Part shown: in pieces, positions 18,002 through 26,060 of the stretch | How positions within the stretch are numbered: position 1 is the first letter of the stretch | How the letters are laid out: each line of letters starts with the position of its first letter | NCBI RefSeq assembly: GCF_014649535.1 | Contig: NZ_BMTF01000002.1 | Span: 372,001 to 436,000, forward strand | Direction of reading: 5' to 3' | Length of the DNA stretch: 64,000 nucleotides | Origin: Streptomyces gelaticus | GTDB taxonomy: Bacteria; Actinomycetota; Actinomycetes; Streptomycetales; Streptomycetaceae | Made by a program: the position numbers and the translations under genes | The notes under the pieces: generated by a model | Databases searched by the model: none | Told to the model about the DNA's origin: nothing | The model's input: the letters and a program-made list of their open reading frames with translations, nothing else

Positions 18002-18184
18002 GCCCGGCGGCCCGGTGACCGGGGTGCGCCGTGGTGACGGGCAGTTACCGGATCGCCTGCCCCGTCGTTGAAACATTTTTGCGCGTACCCCGGCTCGGTC
18101 GGCTCCGGCGCCGTCCGCACTCGGTGGACCCGGAGGAACGAGCGTACCGAGATAATCGAATACAGGCGCGGAAACCCCCCTTTG

Positions 18185-18219
18185 GGGTGAACTCACGTCA
18201 GGTGTCCGCGAGTTCACCC
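18185..18219. repeat. 10-bp inverted repeat in the leader of the LAETG surface-protein gene
   Basis: Exact 10-base arms (18185-18194 and 18210-18219) are separated by 15 bases. Each arm contains a GTTCACC core in opposite orientation. It lies in the 318-base region between the amidohydrolase and the surface-protein start. It could be an operator, a leader hairpin, or a terminator for the upstream gene. I see nothing else definite in that region. Confidence 0.45.
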
Positions 18220-18319
18220 TCCGTGCGTAAAGCTTTCGGGGTCGAGGCCACCGGAGCTCTCGATGTCCCCCATTGGACGGCACCGGTGGCTCCATGTCTC
18301 TTGTGGGGGTTCCACCACC

Positions 18320-19405
18320 TTGAACAGCAAAACCTTCCGCCTGGCCGCCCTGGCGGTCGCCGCCGCTCCCGTCGCCCTGCTGGTCGCCGCCCCGGCGCAG
18401 GCCGCCGACGCGACCACCACGGCCACCGGCGACGGGAAGGCGAGCGCGGTCGTGCTCCGTGCCGCACTCGACGTCTCGCTCCTGAACAAGACGGTCGACG
18501 TGCCGCTCAGGGCCACGCTCAATGAGGTGAAGGCACCCGCCGACGCCAAGGAGACCGCGCTCAGCGTGCGGCTCGACGGGGTGGACGGCGGCCGGCCGGT
18601 CAGCGTGCTCGCCGCCGATGTGGCCACCGCGAACGCCACCGTCGACAAGCACCGGGCCGAGGGCTACAGCAATGTGGCCAAGGCCCGGGTCCACGTCCCC
18701 GGACTGCCGCTGCTCTCCCTGATCGAGGTGGAGAAGGTCACCTCGAAGGCGGTCTGCGAGGTGGGCCGGAAGCCGGTCGCCGAGTCGAACGTACTGGGGC
18801 ACGTGTCGGTCCTCGGCAAGCGGATCGACCTCACCGCGGGCGGCACCACGCAGATCAGCGTGCCGGGCGTCGGAGAGGTGAGCCTCGACCTCTCGAAGAC
18901 GCACACCACCTCGCGCACCGCCGCGGCGACCGCGCTGCGGCTGAAGGTCTCCGTCAACCCGCTCAAGCTGAACGTCGCGGAGGTTCAGGGTGAGGTGACC
19001 CTCGTCGAGGCCACCTGCCAGACGCCGAAGCCGGCCGGACCGGGCAGCGGGGACACCGGCGGATCGAACACCGGCGGATCGAGCAACGGCGGATCGAGCA
19101 ACGGGGGGTCGAACAGCGGCGGCTCCAGCGACGGCGGCTCCGGCAACGGCGGTTCCAGCGGTGGTGGTTCCAGTGACGGAGGCTCCACCGGCAACGGCGG
19201 CAGCACGAGCGGTTCCACGGACGGCGGCACCACCGGCGGCGGGGTGAAGCCGCAGACCGGCACCGGCCACGAACCGGCCGCCGGCTCGAACCTCGCGGAG
19301 ACCGGCGGCAGCTCCGCCACGCCGTACATCGCGGGCGGTGCGGCCGTACTGCTGGCGGCGGGCGCCGGGGCGGTGGTCGTGGCCAGGCGCCGCGCCCAGG
19401 GCTGA
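18320..19405 (+). CDS. LAETG-anchored cell-surface protein (SCO1860-like)
   Basis: The protein has 361 residues from TTG 18320, which yields a clean signal peptide (LAALAVAAAPVALLVAAPAQA). An ATG at 18263 with a better ribosome site is the alternative but adds 19 residues with poor codon bias. A beta-rich domain (about 30-230) is followed by a Gly/Ser/Asn-rich spacer (19060-19240), the sortase motif LAETG, a hydrophobic helix and the RRR tail. Sortase links such proteins to peptidoglycan on aerial hyphae. It resembles the Streptomyces SCO1860 family, which lies beside the cobalamin genes. Its biological role is unknown. Confidence 0.8.
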   Translation: MNSKTFRLAALAVAAAPVALLVAAPAQAADATTTATGDGKASAVVLRAALDVSLLNKTVDVPLRATLNEVKAPADAKETALSVRLDGVDGGRPVSVLAADVATANATVDKHRAEGYSNVAKARVHVPGLPLLSLIEVEKVTSKAVCEVGRKPVAESNVLGHVSVLGKRIDLTAGGTTQISVPGVGEVSLDLSKTHTTSRTAAATALRLKVSVNPLKLNVAEVQGEVTLVEATCQTPKPAGPGSGDTGGSNTGGSSNGGSSNGGSNSGGSSDGGSGNGGSSGGGSSDGGSTGNGGSTSGSTDGGTTGGGVKPQTGTGHEPAAGSNLAETGGSSATPYIAGGAAVLLAAGAGAVVVARRRAQG

Positions 19406-19423
19406 CCCTTCACGAGCCCGAGC

Positions 19424-19458
19424 GGGGCAGCCGGTGCCGGTCCCTCACCGGCTGCCCC
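19424..19458. terminator. 13-bp stem hairpin between convergent genes
   Basis: Perfect 13-base arms (19424-19436, 19446-19458) have a 9-base loop. It sits between the surface-protein stop and the end of the CobC fusion gene, and probably terminates both. Confidence 0.75.
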
Positions 19459-19459
19459 G

Positions 19460-21154
19460 TCAGCGCACCGCCGCGCCCAGCGTCTGCAGTGCCTGGTCGA
19501 AAGCCTGAAGGAAGCGGTTGGTCGTCACACGGTCGCGCACGGCCAGCCGCAGCCACTCGGGACCGAGCCCGGGAAACGTATCCCCTCGGCGCGCCGCGAA
19601 CCCCAGCATCCGAAGCCGCTCCCGCACTTCACCGGCCCGGTCCAGCCGGACCAGGACGAACGGCGCCTCGGCCGGCGCCGCCACCCGGATCTCGGTGAAC
19701 TCCATGAGTCCCGCCACCAGATGGGCCCGGTCCACCGCGATCCGCTCCGCGGCGGCGGCCGCCTCGGCCAGGGCCCGCGGCTCCATGCACGCCTCGGCGG
19801 CCGTCAGCGCCGGGGACGAAACCGGCCACAGCGGCTGGGTCGCCTCCAGTGCGCGGACGGTCCCCGGGCCGGCCAGCACGTAGCCGATCCGCAGCCCCGC
19901 GAGCCCCCAGGTCTTGGTGAGGCTCCGCAGCACGACGAGCCCCGGGACGTCCGTACGCCCGGCCAGCGTCTCGCGCTCGCCGGGCACCGCGTCCATGAAC
20001 GCCTCGTCGACCACCAGCGTCCGGCCGGGACGCGCCAGTTGCTCCAGCACCGCCGCAGGATGCAGCACCGACGTGGGGTTGGTCGGATTGCCGACCACCA
20101 CCAGATCCGCGTCCTCGGGTACCGCCGACGGGTCCAGCCGGAATCCGTCCTCGGTCCGCAGCAGCACCCGCCCCACCTCGTGCCCGGCCGCGCGCAGTGC
20201 CGCCTCCGGCTCGGTGAACTGCGGATGGACCACGACCGGACGGCGGGCCGGCAGCGCCCGTGCGATCAGCACGAACGCCTCCGCCGCCCCCGCGGTCAGC
20301 AGCACCCGCTCCACCGGAAGCCCGTGCCGGGCCGCGACCGCGGCCCGCGCCGAACGGCCGTCCGGGTAGGCGGCGAGCGAGTCCAGCGCCGCGGATATCC
20401 GCTCCCTCAGCCAGGCCGGGGGAGTCCCGGCCCGTACGTTGACGGCGAGATCGGTCAGATCCCGGTCCCGTCCCCGTACCTCCGCGTCACCGTGGTGCCG
20501 CAGATCGTGCGTGCCCGCGCCGGTCGCGTCGGGTCTTTCCGCGGGAGTGTGCATGGCCGCCGTGGGGTGGTGGTGAGGGCCGCCGTCGGGGCGGGAGGCC
20601 GGTTGCCGTGCCGGCCCCGGCTGGTCCTCGGAGTCCGGCAGCACGACTGTGCGCCCGGCACCCGGCTCCACGCAACGGCCGGGGCCGGACGGCACCTCCG
20701 GCGCCGCGAGCGCGTCGTCCGCCCTCCCGCGCCGTTCGCGGCGGGCCACCGCACAGGTCACCATCGGCGCCCGCCCCTGCGGGGCCGACTTCCGTTTCGG
20801 TACGAGGAGCTCACCCCCCGCCGCGAGCGCGGCGGCCTCCGCGACCGACGGCGTACCGACCGAGGCGAGTGGTGCGCCGGACGGACCGGGCACCTCGATG
20901 CGGGCCAGCTCCCCGGCCGGGTACGTGCGCAGCGGCACGCCGAGCGCCGCGGCGGCGGCGACGATTCCCGGCTCCTTCGCCTTGGCGTCCACGGTCACCA
21001 GCTCCGCGACGTCCAGCGGCGAGAGCCCGGCCCCGCGCAGGGTGTCCCGGACCAGCCCGAGGATCTCGTCGGCCGGCGCGCCCCTGGACGCGCCGACCCC
21101 GACGGCGAGCGACGCGGGCCGCAACACGGAGGCTGCGTGGACTGCTTCGGACAT
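19460..21154 (-). CDS. cobC: Fusion of CbiG C-terminal domain and CobC-like PLP enzyme (cobalamin biosynthesis)
   Basis: This is a 564-residue two-domain protein. Residues about 10-130 match the CbiG C-terminal/CobE domain (SLAVGVGASRGAPADEILGL, VTVDAKAKEPGI, GTPSVAEAAAL). A disordered His/Pro/Arg-rich linker spans about 135-220. Residues about 225-560 form a fold-type-I PLP enzyme like L-threonine-phosphate decarboxylase or histidinol-phosphate aminotransferase (PDGRSARAAVAARHGLP, VVVGNPTNPTSVLHP, VVDEAFMD, SLTKTWGLAGLRIGY with the PLP lysine). This resembles the Rv2231c-type CobC architecture, which supplies the aminopropanol arm. The ATG has GAAAGGA upstream. It is divergent from the ZIP gene. 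Confidence 0.87.
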   Translation of the reverse strand: MSEAVHAASVLRPASLAVGVGASRGAPADEILGLVRDTLRGAGLSPLDVAELVTVDAKAKEPGIVAAAAALGVPLRTYPAGELARIEVPGPSGAPLASVGTPSVAEAAALAAGGELLVPKRKSAPQGRAPMVTCAVARRERRGRADDALAAPEVPSGPGRCVEPGAGRTVVLPDSEDQPGPARQPASRPDGGPHHHPTAAMHTPAERPDATGAGTHDLRHHGDAEVRGRDRDLTDLAVNVRAGTPPAWLRERISAALDSLAAYPDGRSARAAVAARHGLPVERVLLTAGAAEAFVLIARALPARRPVVVHPQFTEPEAALRAAGHEVGRVLLRTEDGFRLDPSAVPEDADLVVVGNPTNPTSVLHPAAVLEQLARPGRTLVVDEAFMDAVPGERETLAGRTDVPGLVVLRSLTKTWGLAGLRIGYVLAGPGTVRALEATQPLWPVSSPALTAAEACMEPRALAEAAAAAERIAVDRAHLVAGLMEFTEIRVAAPAEAPFVLVRLDRAGEVRERLRMLGFAARRGDTFPGLGPEWLRLAVRDRVTTNRFLQAFDQALQTLGAAVR

Positions 21155-21254
21155 GGCCGGGGTCCTTTCGGAGTGCGGGAGGAGGGGGGGAGGAGAGGGC
21201 GGCGCGGGGCGCGCTGAGATGCGCGCACCGGGGTCAATCGGCTAGCAAGAGCGC

Positions 21255-21977
21255 ATGGCGGTGTTCGTCGCGCTCGGCGCGTTCCTGATGACCCTGGCAG
21301 GCGGCTGGGTCGCCCAGCGCGTCACCGACCGCCGTCACCTGGTCCTCGGCTTCGCCGGCGGACTGATGCTCGGAGTCGTCGGCCTGGACCTGCTGCCGGA
21401 GGCGGTCGACGCCGCGGGCGAACCCGTCTTCGGCGTCCCGGCCGCCCTGCTGCTGTTCGTCGGCGGCTTCCTCCTCGCCCACCTCGTGGAGCGGCTCCTC
21501 GCGGTACGCCGGGCGGCTCACGGCGCGGGCGAGGAGCGGGTGCCGCAGGTCGGGCTCACGGCGGCGGCGGCGATGGTCGGCCACAGCCTGATGGACGGGA
21601 TCGCCCTCGGCGCGGCATTCCAGGTGGGCGCCGGAATGGGAGCCGCCGTCGCCCTCGCCGTCATCACGCACGACTTCGCCGACGGCTTCAACACGTACAC
21701 GATCACCAGCCTGTACGGTAACGCCCGCCACAAAGCCGTGTTCATGCTGTTCGCGGACGCCCTGGCGCCGATCGTGGGCGCCGCGACGACTCTCCTGTTC
21801 ACCCTTCCGGAGGAGCTCCTCGGCTGCTATCTCGGCTTCTTCGGCGGTGCGCTGCTCTACCTCGCCGCCGCCGAGATCCTCCCCGAGGCGCACCACGCAC
21901 ACCCGGCGCGTTCCACGCTGCTGTGCACCGTGGCCGGGGTGGGCTTCATCTGGCTCGTGGTGGGCGTCGCGGACTGA
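21255..21977 (+). CDS. ZIP-family metal transporter inside the cobalamin cluster
   Basis: The protein has 240 residues and about eight hydrophobic helices. The paired metal-site helices are recognisable: AMVGHSLMDGIALGAAF (helix 4) and AVITHDFADGFNTYTI (helix 5). ZIP proteins import divalent metals. Position on the opposite strand between cobB and the CobC fusion suggests a cobalt (or other divalent metal) supply role, which is inference only. It has a 13-base gap to cobB, which converges on it. Confidence 0.88.
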   Translation: MAVFVALGAFLMTLAGGWVAQRVTDRRHLVLGFAGGLMLGVVGLDLLPEAVDAAGEPVFGVPAALLLFVGGFLLAHLVERLLAVRRAAHGAGEERVPQVGLTAAAAMVGHSLMDGIALGAAFQVGAGMGAAVALAVITHDFADGFNTYTITSLYGNARHKAVFMLFADALAPIVGAATTLLFTLPEELLGCYLGFFGGALLYLAAAEILPEAHHAHPARSTLLCTVAGVGFIWLVVGVAD

Positions 21978-21991
21978 GCACCGCACGCGGC

Positions 21992-23371
21992 TCATCCCCC
22001 GCACCGCTCGACGAACCGGCGGGCCATCCGGGGCTCCGCGGCCCAGTGCGTGTGCAGATAGCTGGCATGCACGCCGCCCTGCACGAACCCCTCGACCCGG
22101 CGCTCCGGCTGGTGCATGCCCCACGCCGGCGCGGACCCGGCACCCGGCTCCAGCACCGTGCGGTGGAACTCGTGCCCGCGCACCCGGGTGCCGGGCGCCG
22201 CCAGCACACTGTCGGAGACCGCCACGGCCTGCCGGTACCCGAGCGTCAGCCGCTTCGACATCCGGGCCTCGGCGTCGAGGACCCCGCACATCGGCAGCCC
22301 GTCGAGCGAACGCGCCAGATACAGCAGCCCCGCACACTCGGCGGAGACCGGGGCCCCCGACTCCGCCAGCTCCACGACGGCCCTGCGCAGCGCCGCGTTG
22401 GCCGACAGCTCGCAGGCGTACACCTCCGGGAAGCCCCCGCCGATGACCAGCCCCCGCGTGCCCTCGGGCAACGCCTCGTCCCGCAACGGATCGAACGGCA
22501 CGACCTCGGCCCCGGCCGCGGTGAGCAGCTCGGTGTGCTCGGCGTAGGAGAAGGTGAACGCGGCGCCGGAAGCCACCGCCACGACGGGGCCCCGGCCACC
22601 GGCGGGGGAGGACGGCGGCACGGGCCCGCCGCAGCCACCGATCGCCTCCGTCGCGTCCCACGCCCCACCCGGCAACGCGGGCGCGGACCGGGCCAGCGCC
22701 ATCAGCGCGTCCAGATCGCACCCCGCCACCACCTGCGCCCGCATCGCCTCGACCGCGCCCACCGCGTCACCGCGCCGCTCGGCCACCGGCACCAGCCCCA
22801 GGTGCCGCGAGGGCACCGCCACCTGCTCGGCCCGCCGCAGCACCCCCAGCACCGGCAGACCGGACTCGTCCAGCGCGTCCCGCAGCAGCGCCTCGTGCCG
22901 CTCGGAGGCGACCTTGTTCAGAATCACCCCGCCGATCCGCACCTGCGGATCCCACGAGGCGAAGCCGTGCACCAGCGCGGCCACGGAACGCGACTGCGAC
23001 GACGCGTCGACCACCAGCACCACGGGTGCCCGCAGCAACTTCGCGACCTGGGCGGTCGACGCCAGTTCGCCCTGGCCCGCCGCCCCGTCGTACAGCCCCA
23101 TCACGCCCTCGACCACCGCCAGGTCGCAGCCCCGCGCCCCGTGCGCGAACAGCGGGGCGACCGGATCGGGGCCGCACATGTACGCGTCGAGGTTGCGCCC
23201 CGGCCGGCCCGTGGCCAGCGTGTGGTAGCCGGGGTCGATGTAGTCGGGCCCGACCTTGTGCGGGGACACGGCCAGGCCGCGCCCCGCGAAGGCCGCCATC
23301 AGCCCCGTGGCGACGGTGGTCTTGCCGCTGCCCGACGAGGGCGCGGCGATCACCAGACGAGGAACGTTCAC
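21992..23371 (-). CDS. cobB: Cobyrinate/hydrogenobyrinate a,c-diamide synthase
   Basis: This is a 459-residue CobB/CbiA enzyme starting at GTG. The N-terminal P-loop APSSGSGKTTVATG (about 8-21) belongs to the ATP-dependent DTB-synthetase-like domain. The C-terminal class I glutamine amidotransferase domain carries its catalytic Cys in VSAECAGLLYLA and a late His. It amidates the a and c side chains using glutamine. It follows cobO with a 10-base gap and is the last gene of the riboswitch-headed operon. Confidence 0.95.
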   Translation of the reverse strand: MNVPRLVIAAPSSGSGKTTVATGLMAAFAGRGLAVSPHKVGPDYIDPGYHTLATGRPGRNLDAYMCGPDPVAPLFAHGARGCDLAVVEGVMGLYDGAAGQGELASTAQVAKLLRAPVVLVVDASSQSRSVAALVHGFASWDPQVRIGGVILNKVASERHEALLRDALDESGLPVLGVLRRAEQVAVPSRHLGLVPVAERRGDAVGAVEAMRAQVVAGCDLDALMALARSAPALPGGAWDATEAIGGCGGPVPPSSPAGGRGPVVAVASGAAFTFSYAEHTELLTAAGAEVVPFDPLRDEALPEGTRGLVIGGGFPEVYACELSANAALRRAVVELAESGAPVSAECAGLLYLARSLDGLPMCGVLDAEARMSKRLTLGYRQAVAVSDSVLAAPGTRVRGHEFHRTVLEPGAGSAPAWGMHQPERRVEGFVQGGVHASYLHTHWAAEPRMARRFVERCGG

Positions 23372-23381
23372 TGCCGGTGCC

Positions 23382-23981
23382 TCACCATTCGATGCCCCGC
23401 TGACCCTTCTGACCGGCGTCCATCGGGTGCTTGACCTTCGACATCTCGGTCACCAGGTCGGCGGCGTCCAGCAGTTTCTGCGGTGCGTTGCGCCCGGTGA
23501 CGACCACGTGCTGAGTGCCGGGGCGGTTGCGCAGCACGTCGACCACCTCGTCGGTGTCGACCCACCCCCAGTGCATCGGGTACGCGAACTCGTCGAGGAC
23601 GTACAGCCGGTACGTCTCGGCGGCCAGGTCGCGCTTGACCTGCTCCCAGCCCTCGCGCGCCGCCTCCTCGTTGTCCATCTGGCCGTCGCGCTGGACCCAC
23701 GACCAGCCCTCGCCCATCTTGTTCCAGACGACGGAGCCGCCCTCGCCGCTCGCGCCGAGGACCTTCAGCGCGTTCTCCTCACCGACCTTCCACTTCGCCG
23801 ACTTGACGAACTGGAAGACGCCGATGGGCCATCCCTGATTCCAGGCGCGCAGCGCGAGCCCGAAGGCCGCCGTCGACTTCCCCTTGCCGATGCCGGTGTG
23901 CACCATCAGCAGCGGCCTGTTGCGGCGCTGACGGGTGGTGAGCCCGTCGTCGGGCACGGTGGTCGGCTGTCCCTGCGGCAT
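23382..23981 (-). CDS. cobO: Cob(I)yrinic acid a,c-diamide adenosyltransferase
   Basis: This 199-residue CobO/BtuR-type enzyme transfers the 5-prime-deoxyadenosyl group from ATP to cobalt. The P-loop-like motif GIGKGKSTAAFGLALR is near residue 25. FQFVKSAKWKVGEENAL, YVLDEFAYPMHWGWVD and VVVTGRNAP are family signatures. Its ATG shares one base with the chelatase stop (TAATG), so translation is tightly coupled. Confidence 0.95.
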   Translation of the reverse strand: MPQGQPTTVPDDGLTTRQRRNRPLLMVHTGIGKGKSTAAFGLALRAWNQGWPIGVFQFVKSAKWKVGEENALKVLGASGEGGSVVWNKMGEGWSWVQRDGQMDNEEAAREGWEQVKRDLAAETYRLYVLDEFAYPMHWGWVDTDEVVDVLRNRPGTQHVVVTGRNAPQKLLDAADLVTEMSKVKHPMDAGQKGQRGIEW

Positions 23982-25999
23982 TACGCAGCCCTCCTGTTGG
24001 TTTCCTGAACGTCCTTGACGAGTCCGGCGATCGAGTCGGCCCGCAACGCGTCGAGCGTGACGGCACTGCCCCCGAGAGCGTGCGCCAGGCTTCCCGCGAG
24101 GCCGAGCCGTACCGGCCCCGACTCGCAGTCCACGACGACGGACGCGACGCCCTCCGCCTCGTGCAGCCGCGCCGCCCGGGCCGCCAGTGCCACCGGCTCG
24201 GGCCCCCCGGTCGCCCGTCCGTCGGTCACCACGACCAGCAGCGGCCGCCGCGACGGATCACGCAACCGCTCCACCCGCAGCACCTCATGGGCCTTCAGCA
24301 GCCCGGCCGCGACGGGGGTGCGCCCACCGGTCGGCAGCAGCTCCAGCCGTGCCGCCGCGGCGTCCACGGAGGACGTCGGCGGCAGCGCCACCTCGGCGTC
24401 CTTGCCGCGGAAGGTGATCAGCCCGACCTTGTCCCGCCGCTGGTACGCGTCCAGCAGCAGCGAGAGGACCGCACCCTTCACGGCGGACATCCGCTGCCGG
24501 GCGGCCATCGACCCGGAGGCGTCCACCACGAAGAGCACGAGGTTCCCCTCGCGCCCCTCCCGGGTCGCCTGGCGCAGATCGTCCCGCCGGACCACCAGCC
24601 CGCGCCCGGACCGCCCGCGCGCCCGCTGGTGCGGGGCGGCGGCCTGCACGGTCGCCGCCAGATGCAGCTTGGTCAGGGCGCCCTGCGGACGCCGCGCGCC
24701 GGTCGTGCGCCCGTGTTCGGTGCGCGCCCGGGACCGCCGCCCCGCCGCGCCCTCGCCCAGACCGGGAACGCTCAGCATCTTCGTGCGGAACGGCTCGGCA
24801 GCGCGTACCGGCTGCTGCTCACCGCCCCGGGAGGACTGCCCCTGCCCCTGTTCCTGCCCCTGCCCGGGGACGGAGGGCGCGGGCGTGTCGCCGGCCTCGC
24901 CCTCGGGCCGCGGCGGCGTGTCGGGGCCGTCGCCCCGCGGGGGCCGGCCGCCGCCACCGGGGCCGTCCGGGTCCGGGTCCTCGTCCTCGCCGCTGTTCTG
25001 CTCCAGCGTGTCGTCGAGCTTGTCCTCGTCGAGGCCCGGCGCGTCGAACGGATTGCGCCGGCGCCGGTGGGGGAGTGCGAGCAGGGCCGCCTGCCGTACG
25101 TCCTCGGCGAGCACATCCGTACGCCCCGCCCAGGCGGCCAGCGCGGTGGCCGTCCGCGCCATCACGATGTCCGCGCGCATCCCGTCGACCTCGAAGGCCG
25201 CGCAGGTGGCCGCGATCTGCCGCAACGCCGCGTCCCCGAGCCGTACTCCGGGCAGCAGCGCCCGCGCGGCGACGATCCTCGCCCGCAGCGCGTCCTCCTC
25301 GTCGGCCCATCCGGCGGCGAAGGCCGCGGGGTCGTCGTCGTACGCGAGGCGCCGCCGCACGACCTCGACCCGCTGATCGGTCTCCCGGGACGCGGCGACC
25401 TCGACGGTCAGCCCGAAACGGTCGAGCAACTGCGGCCGCAGCTCGCCCTCTTCGGGGTTCATCGTCCCGACGAGCAGGAAACGTGCCGCGTGCCGTACGG
25501 AGACGCCTTCGCGCTCGACGTACGAGGCCCCCATGGCGGCGGCGTCCAGCAACAGGTCCACGAGGTGGTCGTGGAGCAGGTTGACCTCGTCGACGTAGAG
25601 GATCCCGCGATGCGCGTCGGCCAGCAGGCCCGGCTCGAAGGCCTTCACGCCCTCCGCGAGTGCCCGCTCGATGTCGAGCGCCCCGACGAGCCGGTCCTCG
25701 GACGCGCCGACGGGCAGCTCGACCATCCGGGCGTCCCGCGGCACACCGGCCCCCGCCTCGTGGGGACCGTCCGGACACGCCGGGTCGGGCGATACGGGGT
25801 CGCAGGAGAAACGGCACCCGGCGACGACGTCCACCTCCGGCAGCAGTGCCGAGAGCGCGCGCACGGCGGTGCTCTTCGCCGTGCCCTTCTCACCCCGTAC
25901 GAGCACGCCACCGATGTTCGGTGCGACGGAGTTGAGCAGCAGGGCGAGTTGCAGATCCTGCTGCCCGACGACGGCGGTGAACGGGAAATGCGTGCTCAC
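23981..25999 (-). CDS. ChlI/ChlD-type chelatase AAA+ and VWA subunit (cobaltochelatase associated)
   Basis: The protein has 672 residues; the GTG at 25999 has AGGAAGGA upstream. The N-terminal half is an AAA+ ATPase (GEKGTAKSTAVR Walker A, GILYVDEVNLLHDHLVDLLL Walker B, arginine-finger region FLLVGTMNPEEGELRPQLLD). A Pro/Gly/acidic linker spans about 370-460. The C-terminal VWA domain has an intact MIDAS start (VDASGSMAARQR). This is the ChlI-ChlD fusion that powers metal insertion together with a large CobN/ChlH subunit. No cobN is present in the window, so the partner must lie elsewhere. Confidence 0.9.
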   Translation of the reverse strand: MSTHFPFTAVVGQQDLQLALLLNSVAPNIGGVLVRGEKGTAKSTAVRALSALLPEVDVVAGCRFSCDPVSPDPACPDGPHEAGAGVPRDARMVELPVGASEDRLVGALDIERALAEGVKAFEPGLLADAHRGILYVDEVNLLHDHLVDLLLDAAAMGASYVEREGVSVRHAARFLLVGTMNPEEGELRPQLLDRFGLTVEVAASRETDQRVEVVRRRLAYDDDPAAFAAGWADEEDALRARIVAARALLPGVRLGDAALRQIAATCAAFEVDGMRADIVMARTATALAAWAGRTDVLAEDVRQAALLALPHRRRRNPFDAPGLDEDKLDDTLEQNSGEDEDPDPDGPGGGGRPPRGDGPDTPPRPEGEAGDTPAPSVPGQGQEQGQGQSSRGGEQQPVRAAEPFRTKMLSVPGLGEGAAGRRSRARTEHGRTTGARRPQGALTKLHLAATVQAAAPHQRARGRSGRGLVVRRDDLRQATREGREGNLVLFVVDASGSMAARQRMSAVKGAVLSLLLDAYQRRDKVGLITFRGKDAEVALPPTSSVDAAAARLELLPTGGRTPVAAGLLKAHEVLRVERLRDPSRRPLLVVVTDGRATGGPEPVALAARAARLHEAEGVASVVVDCESGPVRLGLAGSLAHALGGSAVTLDALRADSIAGLVKDVQETNRRAA

Positions 26000-26060
26000 G
26001 AGGCGATCCTTCCTGCGGGTGAATGGGCATGGGAAACGCGGACCCGGCCGGTGCCCGGGG

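Noticed and set aside
19060..19240. Repeated GGCGGATCGAGCAACGG-like units, considered as a DNA repeat or CRISPR-like array
   Set aside because: They encode the Gly/Ser/Asn-rich spacer of the LAETG protein; they are irregular and in frame.
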